Positions 23,451-24,268 of a stretch of DNA of 24,268 nt are shown here, piece by piece. Source of the stretch: CAVPLM01 sp964497095 (GTDB lineage: Bacteria; Actinomycetota; Thermoleophilia; RBG-16-64-13); NCBI GenBank assembly GCA_964497095.1, contig CAZCCL010000030.1, positions 1-24,268 of the forward strand. Reading direction: 5' to 3'. The first letter of the stretch is position 1, and each line of letters starts with the position of its first letter. The notes beneath the pieces are model-generated. The model was not told the DNA's origin. It did no database searches and saw only the letters and a list, made by a program, of their open reading frames with translations. The translations under genes were made by a program, and so were the position numbers.

Positions 23451-24268
23451 TGCCTTCCTTCTTGGACAGGTTCTCGAGCAGGCGCAGGCTGATCTTCTCC
23501 TTGCCTCCCTGCATCTGCACGTCGAGGACTTCCACCCGCACCAGATCGCCGCGGTTGACCACATCCTCCACGGTCCCCACCCGGTGATCGGCGAGGCGGG
23601 ATATGTGGACGAGCCCGTCGGTCCCCGGTTTGAGCGTCACGAAGGCGCCGAACGAAGTGGTCGAAGCCACCCGGCCTTCGACGATGTCTCCCGCTTGGGT
23701 CTCCCTGGTCAGCAGACCGATCCGCTCTATGCAGCCGTCGCCCAATCTGCCGTCGGTGGCGAAGACCTTGATCAGGCCGTCCTCGGCCACATCGATGGTG
23801 CATTCGAACTCCGCTTCCATGCCCCGGATGGTCTCGCCGCCCTTGCCGATGACCGCCCCGATCTTCTCTGGGTCGATGCGGATGGTGGAGATGCGGGGAG
23901 CGAAGTCGGAAAGCTGGGTGCGCGGGGCGCTGATCGTCTCGGTGATCTTGTCCAAGATGAACATCCGGGCCTTGCGGGCGCGCTCCAGGGCGTCCCGCAT
24001 GATGTCGAAGGTCACCCCGGTGATCTTGATGTCCATCTGCAGGGCGGTGATGCCCTTGGTGGTCCCCGCCACCTTGAAGTCCATGTCACCCAGATGGTCC
24101 TCGACCCCCGCGATATCGGTGAGCACCACGTAGTCTTCCTTCTCTTTGACAAGACCCATGGCGATGCCCGCAACCGGTCTCGCCACCGGCACACCGGCAT
24201 CCATCAGAGCCAAGGTGGAAGCGCACACGCTGGCCATGGAACTGGACCCATTGGACTCCAAGGTCTCG
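23440..24268 (-). CDS. pnp: Polyribonucleotide nucleotidyltransferase (PNPase), C-terminal part
   Basis: Phosphorolytic 3'-5' exoribonuclease. The gene runs off the right edge: the frame is open to 24268 (ETLESNGSSSMAS...), so the apparent TTG start at 24261 is internal. About 275 residues are present. They include the end of the second RNase PH core ('STLALMDAGVPVARPVAGIAMG', 'VEDHLGDMDFKVAGT'), the helix leading to the RNA-binding end, a KH domain with IGAVIGKGGETIRGM, and an S1 domain ('GDIVEGRVASTTSFGAF', 'GLVHISRLAD'). It overlaps the M16 peptidase by 11 bp. Confidence 0.97.
   Translation of the reverse strand, partial: ETLESNGSSSMASVCASTLALMDAGVPVARPVAGIAMGLVKEKEDYVVLTDIAGVEDHLGDMDFKVAGTTKGITALQMDIKITGVTFDIMRDALERARKARMFILDKITETISAPRTQLSDFAPRISTIRIDPEKIGAVIGKGGETIRGMEAEFECTIDVAEDGLIKVFATDGRLGDGCIERIGLLTRETQAGDIVEGRVASTTSFGAFVTLKPGTDGLVHISRLADHRVGTVEDVVNRGDLVRVEVLDVQMQGGKEKISLRLLENLSKKEGSVD

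Noticed and set aside
1..24268. CRISPR arrays, transposases, phage genes, toxin-antitoxin or defence genes, tRNA or rRNA genes
   Set aside because: None seen on either strand; apart from the recX-rny gap, almost all sequence is explained by recognised coding genes.

Overview
The window is a high-GC bacterial chromosome segment. It is almost fully coding, uses many GTG starts, and carries dense housekeeping genes on the minus strand. A run of ten N at 13695-13704 marks it as a draft or metagenome assembly. Three things suggest a deep-branching Gram-positive, most likely a Thermoleophilia/Rubrobacteria-like actinobacterium: RNase J together with RNase Y, Thr/Pro-rich linkers in surface proteins, and a compact pnp...ftsK...rimO-pgsA...recA-recX-rny-miaB-miaA-dapF order. 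I cannot prove the taxonomy from sequence alone.

Region 1 (1-3357, plus strand) holds three type IV pilin-like genes in a tight operon. The first is cut by the window edge; it looks like the C-terminal part of a minor pilin carrying three carboxypeptidase-regulatory-like beta modules. The second is a prepilin with a textbook cleavage motif and Glu5. The third is a large PilX-like protein. The operon converges on region 2, with a possible terminator hairpin between them.

Region 2 (3393-10213, minus strand, read right to left) is rny, miaB, miaA, dapF, a dapL-type aminotransferase and dut. Start/stop overlaps couple miaB-miaA and miaA-dapF.

Region 3 (10214-10559) is the only sizeable non-coding stretch. 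It has a good sigma-70-type promoter whose -35 box overlaps the recX stop codon, then about 310 nt of leader, then a GC hairpin with a GUAA loop and a U-rich tail about 87 nt before the rny start. This is either an attenuated rny leader or an independent small RNA of about 230 nt. It is the best candidate here for something undescribed.

Region 4 (10556-24268, minus strand) is pnp (partial), an M16 peptidase, dapB, rnj, ftsK, mnmH, a rodZ-like gene, rimO, pgsA, thpR, recA and recX, mostly overlapping or separated by a few bases.

The genes fall into RNA decay (pnp, rnj, rny), tRNA or ribosome modification (mnmH, miaA, miaB, rimO), diaminopimelate/lysine synthesis (dapB, dapL, dapF), DNA repair and segregation (recA, recX, ftsK, dut), and envelope functions (pgsA, rodZ-like, pilins). 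Apart from the pilin operon and the rny leader, this is a conserved housekeeping region; I did not find a defence system, mobile element, CRISPR array, tRNA or rRNA.
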